Notes under the pieces: model-generated
Told to the model about the DNA's origin: nothing
The model's database searches: none
What the model saw: only the letters and a program-made list of their open reading frames with translations
Shown here: in pieces, positions 17,501-25,630 of the stretch
Position numbering within the stretch: position 1 is the first letter of the stretch
How the letters are laid out: each line of letters begins with the position of its first letter
Assembly: GCF_028680575.1 (NCBI RefSeq)
Contig: NZ_JAPCKI010000002.1
Coordinates: forward strand, 62,001 to 126,000
DNA: 64,000 nucleotides
Direction: 5' to 3'
From: Acidovorax benzenivorans
Lineage (GTDB): Bacteria; Pseudomonadota; Gammaproteobacteria; Burkholderiales; Burkholderiaceae_C
Made by a program: the position numbers and the translations under genes

Positions 17501-18401
17501 CATCGATGCCACCGAAGTGGTGATGATGCTGGCCCCCGAAACCAACGGCCATGTGGCCTGCAAGGCCTGGGAGGCCCTGGGCAAGCAGACGGGCCGCGAC
17601 CACGTGCACTTGGCGCTGCACCGCGAAGACGAGAAGATCCGCTTCCGCGACATCCAGGCGCAGCCGCGCAAGATCATCAGCTCGCCCACCTGGTCGGGCC
17701 TGGAAAGCGAGAAGGTCAGCTACAACGCGGGCTACACCAATGTGCACGAGTACATCCCATGGCGCACCCTTACGGGGCGCCAGCAGTTCTACCAGGACCA
17801 TCCGTGGATGCGTGACTTCGGCGAAGGCTTTGTGAGCTACCGCCCACCGGTGCACCTGAAGACGCTGCATGAAGTCGAAGGCAAGAAGCCCAACGGCAAC
17901 AAAGAGATCCAGCTGAACTTCATCACGCCGCACCAGAAGTGGGGCATCCACAGCACGTACAGCGACAACCTGATGATGCTCACGCTGAACCGGGGTGGCT
18001 CGGTGGTGTGGCTGAGCGAAGACGACGCCAAGGTCGCTGGCATCGTGGACAACGACTGGGTTGAACTCTTCAACGCCAACGGCGCCATTGCGGCCCGCGC
18101 GGTGGTGAGCCAGCGTGTGAACCCCGGCATGGTGATGATGTACCACTCGCAAGAGAAGATCATCAACACCCCCGGCTCTGAGATCACCGGCACCCGTGGC
18201 GGTATCCACAACTCGGTCACCCGCATCGTGCTCAAGCCCACCCACATGATTGGTGGCTACGCACAGTACAGCTACGGCTTCAACTACTACGGAACCATCG
18301 GCACCAACCGCGACGAGTTCGTGCTGGTGCGCAAGATGGACCGCGTGGACTGGCTCGACGACGAAGCCCCCGCATCGGCCCACAGCGGCGCGCATGCCTG
18401 A
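14592..18401 (+). CDS. narG: Respiratory nitrate reductase alpha subunit NarG
   Basis: Catalytic subunit of the membrane-bound nitrate reductase, reducing nitrate to nitrite on the cytoplasmic side; 1269 residues. It carries a Mo-bis-MGD cofactor and the FS0 [4Fe-4S] cluster. FS0 ligands are His50, Cys54, Cys58 and Cys93 (HGVNCTGSCSW ... RGCARG). The expected Mo-ligand Asp is Asp223 in YDWYCDLPPSSPQTWGEQTD. These positions match the E. coli protein residue for residue. There is no twin-arginine signal, as usual for NarG. It is followed after 23 bases by narH. AAAGGAGCCCCCG precedes the ATG. Confidence 0.99.
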   Translation: MSHFLDRLSYFSQPRETFAQGHGETNGEDRTWEDAYRDRWAHDKIVRSTHGVNCTGSCSWKIYVKGGIVTWETQQTDYPRTRPDLPNHEPRGCARGASYSWYLYSANRVKYPMVRGRLLKHWRAAIALAKSPVDAWASIVENDASKREWQKQRGLGGFVRSTWDEVNQMIAAANVYTIKKHGPDRIIGFSPIPAMSMISYAAGSRYLSLIGGVCMSFYDWYCDLPPSSPQTWGEQTDVPESADWYNSSYIIAWGSNVPQTRTPDAHFLTEVRYKGTKVVSITPDYSEVAKLGDLWMHPKQGTDAAVAMAMGHVILNEFYFKDGGKGRSAYFDDYARRYTDLPLLVVLKEKTLPDGRTVMVPDRYVRASDFPGQLDQSNNPDWKTVGYDELGQVTLPNGSIGFRWGTDGRADQGLWNLENKEARTGNTVKLKLSVIEDGEQAHDVADVAFPYFGGVATPNFTANEQGGDVMVRRVPVSHLELAGHEAKGRVMVATVFDLLAGNYGIDRGLPGEEPGGGYDADRPYTPAWQEAITGVPRDQIITVARQFADNADKTHGKSMVIIGAAMNHWYHCDMNYRGIINMLMLCGCIGQSGGGWAHYVGQEKLRPQTGWTALAFALDWIRPPRQMNSTSFFYAHTDQWRYEKLGMEEILSPLADASAYHGAQIDYNVRAERMGWLPSAPQLKTNPMQVAKDAAAKGMDAKDYVVQSLKDGSLTMSCEDPDHPDNWPRNMFVWRSNILGSSGKGHEYFLKHLLGTTHGVQGKDLGKDEAKPEEVQWHANAPEGKLDLLVTLDFRMSTTCLYSDIVLPTATWYEKNDLNTSDMHPFIHPLSTAVDPAWQAKSDWEIYKGFAKAVSEVSVGHLGVEKDVVLTPIMHDTPGEMAQPYGVRDWKKGECELIPGKTAPQVTVVERDYPNLYKRFTALGPLMDKAGNGGKGIGWNTQTEVGQLGDLNGRVKEEGVTQGMPRIVTDIDATEVVMMLAPETNGHVACKAWEALGKQTGRDHVHLALHREDEKIRFRDIQAQPRKIISSPTWSGLESEKVSYNAGYTNVHEYIPWRTLTGRQQFYQDHPWMRDFGEGFVSYRPPVHLKTLHEVEGKKPNGNKEIQLNFITPHQKWGIHSTYSDNLMMLTLNRGGSVVWLSEDDAKVAGIVDNDWVELFNANGAIAARAVVSQRVNPGMVMMYHSQEKIINTPGSEITGTRGGIHNSVTRIVLKPTHMIGGYAQYSYGFNYYGTIGTNRDEFVLVRKMDRVDWLDDEAPASAHSGAHA

Positions 18402-18424
18402 AGCCGAAGACAAGGAGAAACACG

Positions 18425-19948
18425 ATGAAAATTCGCGCACAAATCGGCATGGTGCTGAACCTGGACAAGTGCATTGGTTGCCACACCTGTTCCGTCACCT
18501 GCAAAAACGTTTGGACCAGCCGCCCCGGGGTGGAATACGCCTGGTTCAACAACGTCGAAACCAAGCCCGGCATTGGCTACCCCAAGGAATGGGAAAACCA
18601 GGACAAGTGGAACGGTGGCTGGGTACGCAGCCCTGACGGCTCCATCGCCCCCCGCCAGGGCGGCAAGTGGAAGCTGCTCATGCGCATCTTCGCCAACCCC
18701 AACCTGCCGCAGATCGACGACTACTACGAGCCCTTCACATTCGACTACGACCACCTGCAGTCCGCCCCTGAAAGCAAGGCCGCACCCACGGCGCGTCCAC
18801 GCAGTCTGATCACCGGCAAGCGCATGGAGAAGATCGAGTGGGGCCCGAACTGGGAAGAAATCCTGGGCGGCGAGTTCAGCAAGCGCAGCAAGGACAAGAA
18901 CTTCGACGATGTGCAAAAGGACATCTACGGCCAGTTCGAAAACACCTTCATGATGTACCTGCCGCGCTTGTGCGAGCACTGCCTGAACCCGGCGTGTGTG
19001 GCATCGTGCCCCAGCGGCTCGATCTACAAGCGCGAGGAAGATGGCATCGTGCTGATCGACCAGGACAAGTGCCGTGGGTGGCGCATGTGCGTCAGCGGCT
19101 GCCCCTACAAGAAGATTTATTACAACTGGCAGTCGGGCAAGGCAGAGAAGTGCATCTTCTGCTACCCCCGCATCGAAGCGGGCCAGCCCACCGTGTGCTC
19201 AGAAACCTGCGTGGGCCGCATCCGTTACCTGGGCGTGCTGCTGTATGACGCAGACCGTATCCAGGAAGCTGCCAGCGTAGAGCGCGACCGCGACCTGTAC
19301 CAGGCCCAGCTCGACATCTTCCTGGACCCGAACGATCCGGACGTGATCAAGCAGGCCCGCATCGACGGCATCCCGGACAGCTGGATGGACGCCGCGCGCA
19401 ACAGCCCCGTCTACAAGATGGCCGTGCAATGGAAGGTGGCCCTGCCGTTGCACCCCGAGTACCGCACGCTGCCCATGGTCTGGTATGTGCCACCGCTCTC
19501 GCCCATCACGGCCGCCGCCAACGCGGGCCATGTGGGCGTGAATGGCGAGATCCCGGACGTATCGCAGCTGCGCATCCCCGTGCAGTACCTGGCCAACCTG
19601 CTGACCGCAGGCGACACCGGGCCCGTGGTGCGGGCACTGGAACGCATGCTGGCCATGCGCACTTACCAGCGCGACAAGCATGTGGAACAGCGCCAGAACC
19701 TGGCCGTGCTCAAGCAGGCCGGTCTGTCGATGTCCGAGGTCGAGGAGATGTATCACGTGATGGCGATTGCCAACTACGAGGACCGCTTCGTGATCCCATC
19801 GGCCCACCGCGAATACGCCGAAAACGCTTTTGACATTCGCGGCGGCTGCGGCTTCTCGTTTGGCAACGGGTGCTCCGATGGGGCCACCGAGACGAGCATG
19901 TTCGGTGGCAAGAAGCCCCGAACCATCCCGATCAAGGCCACTGTTTGA
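18425..19948 (+). CDS. narH: Respiratory nitrate reductase beta subunit NarH
   Basis: Electron-transfer subunit of 507 residues that carries three [4Fe-4S] clusters and one [3Fe-4S] cluster from NarI to NarG. Cys motifs in order are KCIGCHTCSVTCKN (about 16-29), CEHCLNPACVASCP, KCRGWRMCVSGCPYKK, CIFCYPR and CSETCVGR. The Trp in CRGWRMC replaces a Cys and marks the [3Fe-4S] site, as in E. coli. Starts after AAGGAGAAACACG. narJ begins 20 bases after its stop. Confidence 0.99.
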   Translation: MKIRAQIGMVLNLDKCIGCHTCSVTCKNVWTSRPGVEYAWFNNVETKPGIGYPKEWENQDKWNGGWVRSPDGSIAPRQGGKWKLLMRIFANPNLPQIDDYYEPFTFDYDHLQSAPESKAAPTARPRSLITGKRMEKIEWGPNWEEILGGEFSKRSKDKNFDDVQKDIYGQFENTFMMYLPRLCEHCLNPACVASCPSGSIYKREEDGIVLIDQDKCRGWRMCVSGCPYKKIYYNWQSGKAEKCIFCYPRIEAGQPTVCSETCVGRIRYLGVLLYDADRIQEAASVERDRDLYQAQLDIFLDPNDPDVIKQARIDGIPDSWMDAARNSPVYKMAVQWKVALPLHPEYRTLPMVWYVPPLSPITAAANAGHVGVNGEIPDVSQLRIPVQYLANLLTAGDTGPVVRALERMLAMRTYQRDKHVEQRQNLAVLKQAGLSMSEVEEMYHVMAIANYEDRFVIPSAHREYAENAFDIRGGCGFSFGNGCSDGATETSMFGGKKPRTIPIKATV

Positions 19949-19968
19949 GTGCAACGGAAGGAATCACC

Positions 19969-20670
19969 ATGTTCAAGAAGAACCCGACCTCCGTGCGCTT
20001 GACCCTGCGCGCCCTGGGCTACCTGCTGAGCTACCCCGATGCGCAGCTGCGCAGCGTGATGCCGCAGCTCATCGACGCGCTGCAGGCGGAGCAGGCCTTG
20101 ACGGCCGACCGCATGGGCGAGCTGAAGGCTGTGTGCGAGCACCTGGCTGCACTCGACCCGCTGGAAGCCGAAGCCCGCTACGTGGACAACTTCGACCGGG
20201 GCCGCCAGACCTCGCTGCATCTGTTCGAGCATGTGCACGGTGACTCGCGCGACCGGGGGCCTGCGCTCATCGATCTGATGCAGACCTATGAAAAGGCCGG
20301 CCTGCAATTCCAGGCCGACGAGCTGCCCGACCACCTGCCGGTGGTGCTGGAGTTCGCATCCACCCAGCCGCCTGAAGTGGCCAAGGAGTTTCTGGGCGAA
20401 ATGGCCCACATCCTCAACGCGCTGTTCAGTGCGCTGGTGGCGCGCAACAGCCCCTATGCCAGCGTGATTGCTGCGGTGCTCGAAGTGTCGGGCCAGCGCG
20501 TGCAGTCGGTGGCGCTCACGCCTGAGCCCCCCATGGACGAGGTCTGGGCCGAGCCCGAAGCGTTTGGCGGTTGCAGCACCCAGGGTCAGTCCAAGCCTGA
20601 CCAGCCGCAGCCGATGCATTTTGTTCGTACCCCCCGCGCCGAGCGGGCACCAGAAGGAGTCTCCGTATGA
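19969..20670 (+). CDS. narJ: Nitrate reductase assembly chaperone NarJ
   Basis: Cytoplasmic chaperone of the TorD/NarJ family, 233 residues, needed for cofactor insertion and membrane docking of NarGH. The N-terminus has TLRALGYLLSYPD, the usual NarJ opening. YVDNFDRGRQTSLHLFEHVHGDSRDRG is the conserved family block (positions about 65-90), followed by helices with DHLPVVLEF. ATG at 19969 is supported by GGAAGGAATCACC and by homology of the opening; the frame is open upstream inside narH. The stop overlaps the narI start (ATGA). Confidence 0.97.
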   Translation: MFKKNPTSVRLTLRALGYLLSYPDAQLRSVMPQLIDALQAEQALTADRMGELKAVCEHLAALDPLEAEARYVDNFDRGRQTSLHLFEHVHGDSRDRGPALIDLMQTYEKAGLQFQADELPDHLPVVLEFASTQPPEVAKEFLGEMAHILNALFSALVARNSPYASVIAAVLEVSGQRVQSVALTPEPPMDEVWAEPEAFGGCSTQGQSKPDQPQPMHFVRTPRAERAPEGVSV

Positions 20671-21398
20671 CCGCCTGGCTTGATACCCTGTTGTTTGGCA
20701 TCTATCCCTATATTTGCCTGGCCGTTTTCTTCATTGGCAGCTGGGCGCGGTTCGATCGCGATCAGTACACCTGGAAGAGCGACTCATCGCAACTGCTGCG
20801 CACCGGCAGCCTGCGCTGGGGCAGCAACCTGTTCCACATCGGCGTGCTGTTCCTGTTCTTCGGGCACACCGTGGGCATGCTCACGCCGCACTTTCTGTAT
20901 GAGCATTTCATGAGTGCGGGTGCCAAGCAGCTCATGGCCATGGTCTCCGGGGGTATTGCGGGCACGCTGGGCTTCATCGGCCTGTCCATCCTGCTGCACC
21001 GCCGCCTGTCGGATGAGCGCATCCGCGCCACGTCAAAGGTCAGCGACATCCTGATCCTGGTGCTCCTGTGGCTGCAACTGGCGCTGGGCCTGGCTACCAT
21101 CCCGCTGTCGGCACAGCATCTGGACGGCTCCATGATGATGAAGCTGGCCGAGTGGGGCCAACGCGTGGTGACCTTCCGCAGCGGGGGTGTGGAGCTGCTG
21201 GCCGAAGCGGGCTGGATCTTCAAGGCCCACATGTTCCTGGGCATGAGCATCTTCCTGATCTTCCCGTTCACCCGTCTGGTGCACGTGTGGAGCGGCTTTG
21301 GCACGTTGGCCTATGTGCTGCGCCCCTATCAGGTGGTGCGTGCGCGCCGCTTGAACCTGCCCCCAGGCCATATGCAGTCGCAAGACCGCCGCGCCTGA
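20667..21398 (+). CDS. narI: Respiratory nitrate reductase gamma subunit NarI
   Basis: Di-haem b membrane anchor that oxidises quinol and passes electrons to NarH; 243 residues with five membrane helices. The haem-ligand histidines of the family are present as His57, His67, His188 and His206 (LFHIGVLFLFFGH; FKAHMF; RLVHVWSG), each one residue later than the E. coli numbering. It starts within the narJ stop (4-base overlap) after AAGGAGTC. The ppiC gene follows 25 bases after its stop. Confidence 0.98.
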   Translation: MTAWLDTLLFGIYPYICLAVFFIGSWARFDRDQYTWKSDSSQLLRTGSLRWGSNLFHIGVLFLFFGHTVGMLTPHFLYEHFMSAGAKQLMAMVSGGIAGTLGFIGLSILLHRRLSDERIRATSKVSDILILVLLWLQLALGLATIPLSAQHLDGSMMMKLAEWGQRVVTFRSGGVELLAEAGWIFKAHMFLGMSIFLIFPFTRLVHVWSGFGTLAYVLRPYQVVRARRLNLPPGHMQSQDRRA

Positions 21399-21423
21399 AA
21401 CCCACCGACCCAAGGAGCACACC

Positions 21424-22368
21424 ATGAGCGGATGTGGAACCGGGAGCTGCGGATGCGGCTCTACTGAGAGCAGCGCGGCAGCCGCCCCTGCCAGCCTACT
21501 GACCCCCACGCAGACAGCGGCCTACGAGGCACTGGCAGCAACGGTGGCTGACGTGCCCCTGCAGGCCACGTCGGCACCCGTGACCGGCGGAGTGAGCGAC
21601 GCGGTGGCTGGAATTGCACGCATCAACGGCGTGGCACTCAATGCTCCGCACGAGTTGCTGGACGAAGAGGCCTTGCGCCAACGCGCTTGCACCGAGCTGC
21701 TGCGCCAGGCCGCTCAGCAGGCGGGCTTGCTGTCAGCAGACGATGTGCCGGGCATCGAGGGCGCCATCAGCACGGAGGCCTCCAATGCCATTGAGCAACT
21801 GCTGGACCGCGAGCTGCCCATTCCCGATCCGTCGGAGGAAGCCTGCCGCCGTTACCACGAGGCCCACCCTGCGGCGCACGCCCAGGGCGAACGCGCCCAA
21901 TTGCGCCATGTGCTGTTTGCCGTGACGCCGGGCGTGGATGTGAAACAGCTACGCCTGCGGGCCGAGGCCATGCTGATCGAACTGCGCTGCGCGGACGATG
22001 GCGGCGCCCAGTTTGCCAAGGCAGCAGCCCAGTGGTCCAACTGCCCCAGTGGCCAGCAGGGCGGCGATCTGGGCTGGCTCACTCGCGCCGATTGCGCCCC
22101 CGAGTTCGCCCGCGAGGTGTTTGGCAGCGCCGAGATCGGTGTGCTGGCACGCCTGGTGCACAGCCGCTTTGGCCTGCATGTGGTGGAGGTGGTGGCCCGC
22201 GACATCGGGCAGCAGCCCTCCTTCGAAGAGGTGCGCCAGGCCATCGCGCTCACGCTGCGCCAGCAGGCGTGGGTGAATGCGCTGCGCCAGTACCTGCAAC
22301 TGCTGGCAGGCGCTGCCGTGGTGGATGGTGTGGCGCTGGACGCGGCCGACACGCCGCTCGTACAGTAG
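21424..22368 (+). CDS. Parvulin-type peptidyl-prolyl isomerase of the nar operon, Cys-rich N-terminus
   Basis: PpiC-type prolyl isomerase of 314 residues. The parvulin domain is about 155-265: LRHVLFAVTPG, GGDLGWLTRADCAPEFAREVF, and LVHSRFGLHVVEV. There is no signal peptide, unlike SurA or PrsA, so it should act in the cytoplasm. The first 15 residues read MSGCGTGSCGCGSTE, four to five closely packed Cys/Gly that could bind metal or form a redox site. It follows narI after 25 bases with AAGGAGCACACC. The position after narGHJI is known from other beta- and gammaproteobacteria, and a role in NarGHI folding is a reasonable inference. The carbonic anhydrase start is 36 bases downstream. Confidence 0.9.
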   Translation: MSGCGTGSCGCGSTESSAAAAPASLLTPTQTAAYEALAATVADVPLQATSAPVTGGVSDAVAGIARINGVALNAPHELLDEEALRQRACTELLRQAAQQAGLLSADDVPGIEGAISTEASNAIEQLLDRELPIPDPSEEACRRYHEAHPAAHAQGERAQLRHVLFAVTPGVDVKQLRLRAEAMLIELRCADDGGAQFAKAAAQWSNCPSGQQGGDLGWLTRADCAPEFAREVFGSAEIGVLARLVHSRFGLHVVEVVARDIGQQPSFEEVRQAIALTLRQQAWVNALRQYLQLLAGAAVVDGVALDAADTPLVQ

Positions 22369-22404
22369 TTGCGCGGCACACCACCGCTACCCGATTGCCC
22401 GCCC

Positions 22405-23082
22405 ATGCCCGACGAGTTGCTGGACCGCTTGCGCCGCTTTCACAACGACGCCTTTCCCCAGTACCGCGAGCAGTTCAAGACGCTGGTGGATGAGGGGCAG
22501 CACCCCACCACCTTGTTCATCGGCTGCTCCGACTCCCGCCTGGTGCCCTACCTGCTCACCGGGGCGGAGCCGGGCGAGTTGTTTTTGGTGCGCAATGTGG
22601 GGGCTTTCATCCCACCCTATGACGGATCACACGGCCACCATGGCACTACGGCGGCGATCGAGTTTGCCGTGCTCAACCTGCAGGTGCGCCGCATTGTGGT
22701 GTGCGGCCACAGTCACTGTGGGGCTATCAAGGCGATGTATGGTGAGGTCTCTCCCGAGGCGCCCAACCTGAACCGCTGGCTGGATCTGGGGCGCGAGGCC
22801 CTGTTGCCCATGCAGCCGGGCCCCGAGGTATTGCGCCGCACCGAGCAGCGCGCTGTGGTGCTGCAGCTTGAACGCCTCATGGAGTACCCCATGGTGCGCA
22901 GCCGGGTGCAGTCCGGCCAGATCAGCCTGCACGGTTGGCACTACGTGATTGAGGATGGTGAAGTTCATGTCTTCGATGTCCAGACCGGCGGTTTCGTGCC
23001 TGCGTCGCAGTCGGACCATAGCGGCACCGGCCCCTACCAGCCCTATGTGGAGCATGACGGGCAAGTGCTGGTGGATGAGTGA
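22405..23082 (+). CDS. Beta-class carbonic anhydrase
   Basis: Zinc enzyme that interconverts CO2 and bicarbonate, 225 residues. Zinc ligands are visible as Cys41 (FIGCSDSR, with the Asp43-Arg45 dyad), His102 and Cys105 (VCGHSHCGA). VRNVGAFIPP and the conserved TTAAIEFAV helix complete the fold. ATG at 22405 is preferred over the TTG at 22369, which abuts the ppiC stop and would add 12 residues of no family likeness. It runs with the nar genes but no shared role is proven; it may balance bicarbonate during anaerobic growth. Confidence 0.93.
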   Translation: MPDELLDRLRRFHNDAFPQYREQFKTLVDEGQHPTTLFIGCSDSRLVPYLLTGAEPGELFLVRNVGAFIPPYDGSHGHHGTTAAIEFAVLNLQVRRIVVCGHSHCGAIKAMYGEVSPEAPNLNRWLDLGREALLPMQPGPEVLRRTEQRAVVLQLERLMEYPMVRSRVQSGQISLHGWHYVIEDGEVHVFDVQTGGFVPASQSDHSGTGPYQPYVEHDGQVLVDE

Positions 23083-23182
23083 TCTGCCGTCTGCTTGCCA
23101 GCAGCCATCATTCGGAGTGGAATGAGCGCTCCTTGACGGAACGCAACCCCGTTTCAGTGTGAAACCCAAATCATCGGCCCCC

Positions 23183-25630
23183 ATGAAACGCGAACCCCAG
23201 CCCCCTCTTCACCTCGCCTCGTCCCTGCAGCCCATCAGCCTGGATGTGCTGCGCGAGAAATACCTCAAACCCGGCGAAACCACCGCCGACGAGCTGTACC
23301 AGCGCGTGGCGCGTGCCCTGGCATCGGTCGAAAAACCAGAGCTCCGCGAAAAATACGAAACGCTGTTCCTGGCCAACCTGAAGGCGGGTGCGATTGGCGC
23401 GGGCCGCATCATGAGCGCGGCGGGTACCGATATCCAGGCCACGCTGATCAACTGCTTTGTGCAGCCCGTGGGCGACTGCATCCAGGGTGTGGACGACGAG
23501 GGCTTTCCAGGCATCTACGAAGCGCTGCGCGAGGCCGCAGAAACCATGCGCCGGGGCGGTGGCGTGGGCTACGACTTCTCCCGCATCCGACCCAAGGGGG
23601 CGCAGGTGAAGGCCACGGCCTCCATGGCGTCGGGGCCCTGTAGCTACATGAACGTGTTCGACCAGTCCTGCTCCACCGTGGAGAGTGCAGGCGCGCGCCG
23701 GGGTGCGCAGATGGGCGTGCTGCGCATCGACCACCCCGATGTGCACGAGTTCATCACCGCCAAGCGCACGCCGGGCCGCTGGAACAATTTCAATGTCTCG
23801 GTGGGGGTGTCGGACGAGTTCATCCTTGCCGTCCAGAACAACGCGCCGTGGGAGCTGGTGCACAAGGCACGCCCTGGCGCTGCCCTGCTGGCCCAGGGCG
23901 CCCGGCAGCGCGCCGATGGCTTGTGGATCTACGCCACCGTGCCCGCGCGCGAGCTGTGGGACACGATCATGAAGTCGGCCTATGACTTTGCCGAGCCTGG
24001 CATCCTGTTCCTGGGCCGTATCAACGAAGACAACAACCTGCACTATTGCGAGGACATCGCGGCGACCAACCCCTGTGGTGAACAGCCTCTGCCGTCCTAT
24101 GGCTGCTGTGACCTGGGCCCCATCATCCTCACCCGCTTCGTGCGCCACCCCTTCGGTTTTGGGGGCGTGGCCGCATTTGACTTCGACGCCTTTACCAAAG
24201 CAGTGGCGCTGCAGGTGCGCGCGCTCGATAACGTGCTCGATGTGACCTACTGGCCCTTGCCGCAGCAGCGCGACGAGGCCATGGCTAAGCGCCGCATTGG
24301 TGTGGGCTTTACCGGCATGGGCAACACCTTGGCCATGCTGTGCCTGCGCTACGACCTGCCCGAGGGGCGCACCATGGCCGCACGCATTGCCGAGTGCATG
24401 CGTGATGCCGCCTACGCCGCGTCTGTGGACCTGGCGCGCGAGAAGGGGGTGTTCCCGAAGTTCGACGCCAACGGTTATCTGGCCGAAGGCACCTTCGCCA
24501 GCCGCTTGCCCGAGTCACTCAAGACGGCTATCCACCAGCACGGCATCCGCAACAGCCACCTGCTGTCTATCGCCCCCACGGGCACGGTGAGCCTGGCCTT
24601 TGCCGACAATGCCTCCAACGGCATCGAGCCGCCGTTCTCGTGGATGTACAAGCGCAAGAAGCGCGAGTCCGATGGCAGCACCACCGAGTACGCGGTGGAA
24701 GATCACGCCTGGCGCCTGTACCGTGAGTTGGGTGGCGATGTGAATGTGCTGCCCGACTACTTCGTCTCGGCCCTTGCCATGCCCGCCGAAGGCCACATCG
24801 CCATGATGGAAGTCGTGCAGCCCTTTGTGGACACGGCCATCTCCAAGACGGTCAACATCCCTGCCGACTACCCCTACGAGGGGTTCAAGGACCTGTACCT
24901 GCAGGCCTGGCGCGCCAAGCTCAAAGGCCTGGCCACCTACCGGCCCAACGCCATCCTGGGATCGGTGCTGGAGACCCATGCAGCGCCTGAGCCAGCAGCC
25001 GTTGCCGCACCGCCTGTGGCTCCCCCCGCACCGCCGGTGGACCCCATGCGCACCGTGATCGAAAGCCGCCCCCAAGGTGGCCTCTCGGCGGTGGCCGAAA
25101 AGCTCGAATACTGGACACAGGAAGGCCACAAGACGCTGTACCTCATCGTCTCGTTCCTGCCGGTCCCCACGGGGGTTGGCAACGGCACGGTGGACCGTGC
25201 TATCGAGTTCTTCATGCCCGTGGGCCAGAGCGGCGAGTCGCAGCAGTGGATCACCTCCAGCATGCGCATGTTGTCGCTGGCAGCGCGTGGCGGCTTTTTG
25301 GAGCGGGCGCTGTCCGATATGCGCAAGGTGGCCTGGGACCGTGGCCCCGTGCGCTTGGGGCAACACCGCAAGGACGACGGCACGCTGGTGCCCATGTGGC
25401 ACGACTCCGAAGTGGCGGCCATGGCCTACGCCATCCAGAACATCCTGGCGCGCCGTGTGGCTGACCCCGTGCAGCAGCAACTGCCGCTGGATGAGCCTGC
25501 TCCACCCCCGGTGGCCGTGCCGCAGGCCATGGCGGGCAAGAAGTGCAGCGAATGTGGCGCCCACGCCGTGATCCGCAAGGATGGTTGCGACTACTGCACG
25601 CAGTGTGGGCATCTGGGAAGCTGCGGGTGA
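23183..25630 (+). CDS. nrdJ: Adenosylcobalamin-dependent (class II) ribonucleotide reductase
   Basis: Makes deoxyribonucleotides with adenosylcobalamin instead of an oxygen-requiring di-iron radical; 815 residues. The (beta/alpha)10 barrel shows active-site Cys91 in LINCFVQPVGDC, GGGVGYDFSRIRPKG, and NPCGEQPL at 296-303. Near the end a TSCPD-type segment (EFFMPVGQSGESQQW) precedes a zinc-ribbon tail CSECGAHAVIRKDGCDYCTQCG (about 789-810), which fits the class II NrdJ type. ATG at 23183 is preferred to GTG at 23159. No cobalamin riboswitch is visible in the 100-base gap. Its place between nar genes and nnrS suits oxygen-independent growth, and its stop overlaps the nnrS start. Confidence 0.93.
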   Translation: MKREPQPPLHLASSLQPISLDVLREKYLKPGETTADELYQRVARALASVEKPELREKYETLFLANLKAGAIGAGRIMSAAGTDIQATLINCFVQPVGDCIQGVDDEGFPGIYEALREAAETMRRGGGVGYDFSRIRPKGAQVKATASMASGPCSYMNVFDQSCSTVESAGARRGAQMGVLRIDHPDVHEFITAKRTPGRWNNFNVSVGVSDEFILAVQNNAPWELVHKARPGAALLAQGARQRADGLWIYATVPARELWDTIMKSAYDFAEPGILFLGRINEDNNLHYCEDIAATNPCGEQPLPSYGCCDLGPIILTRFVRHPFGFGGVAAFDFDAFTKAVALQVRALDNVLDVTYWPLPQQRDEAMAKRRIGVGFTGMGNTLAMLCLRYDLPEGRTMAARIAECMRDAAYAASVDLAREKGVFPKFDANGYLAEGTFASRLPESLKTAIHQHGIRNSHLLSIAPTGTVSLAFADNASNGIEPPFSWMYKRKKRESDGSTTEYAVEDHAWRLYRELGGDVNVLPDYFVSALAMPAEGHIAMMEVVQPFVDTAISKTVNIPADYPYEGFKDLYLQAWRAKLKGLATYRPNAILGSVLETHAAPEPAAVAAPPVAPPAPPVDPMRTVIESRPQGGLSAVAEKLEYWTQEGHKTLYLIVSFLPVPTGVGNGTVDRAIEFFMPVGQSGESQQWITSSMRMLSLAARGGFLERALSDMRKVAWDRGPVRLGQHRKDDGTLVPMWHDSEVAAMAYAIQNILARRVADPVQQQLPLDEPAPPPVAVPQAMAGKKCSECGAHAVIRKDGCDYCTQCGHLGSCG

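Noticed and set aside
16404-18440. Minus-strand open frame of 678 codons opposite narG
   Set aside because: Antisense shadow of a certain gene, His/Val-rich, no motif.
23133-23146. TTGACGGAACGCAA as an FNR site before nrdJ
   Set aside because: The right arm has two mismatches to the dyad, so it is no better than chance.
23083-23182. Possible cobalamin riboswitch before nrdJ
   Set aside because: Only 100 bases are available and no B12-box-like sequence or conserved helices were seen.
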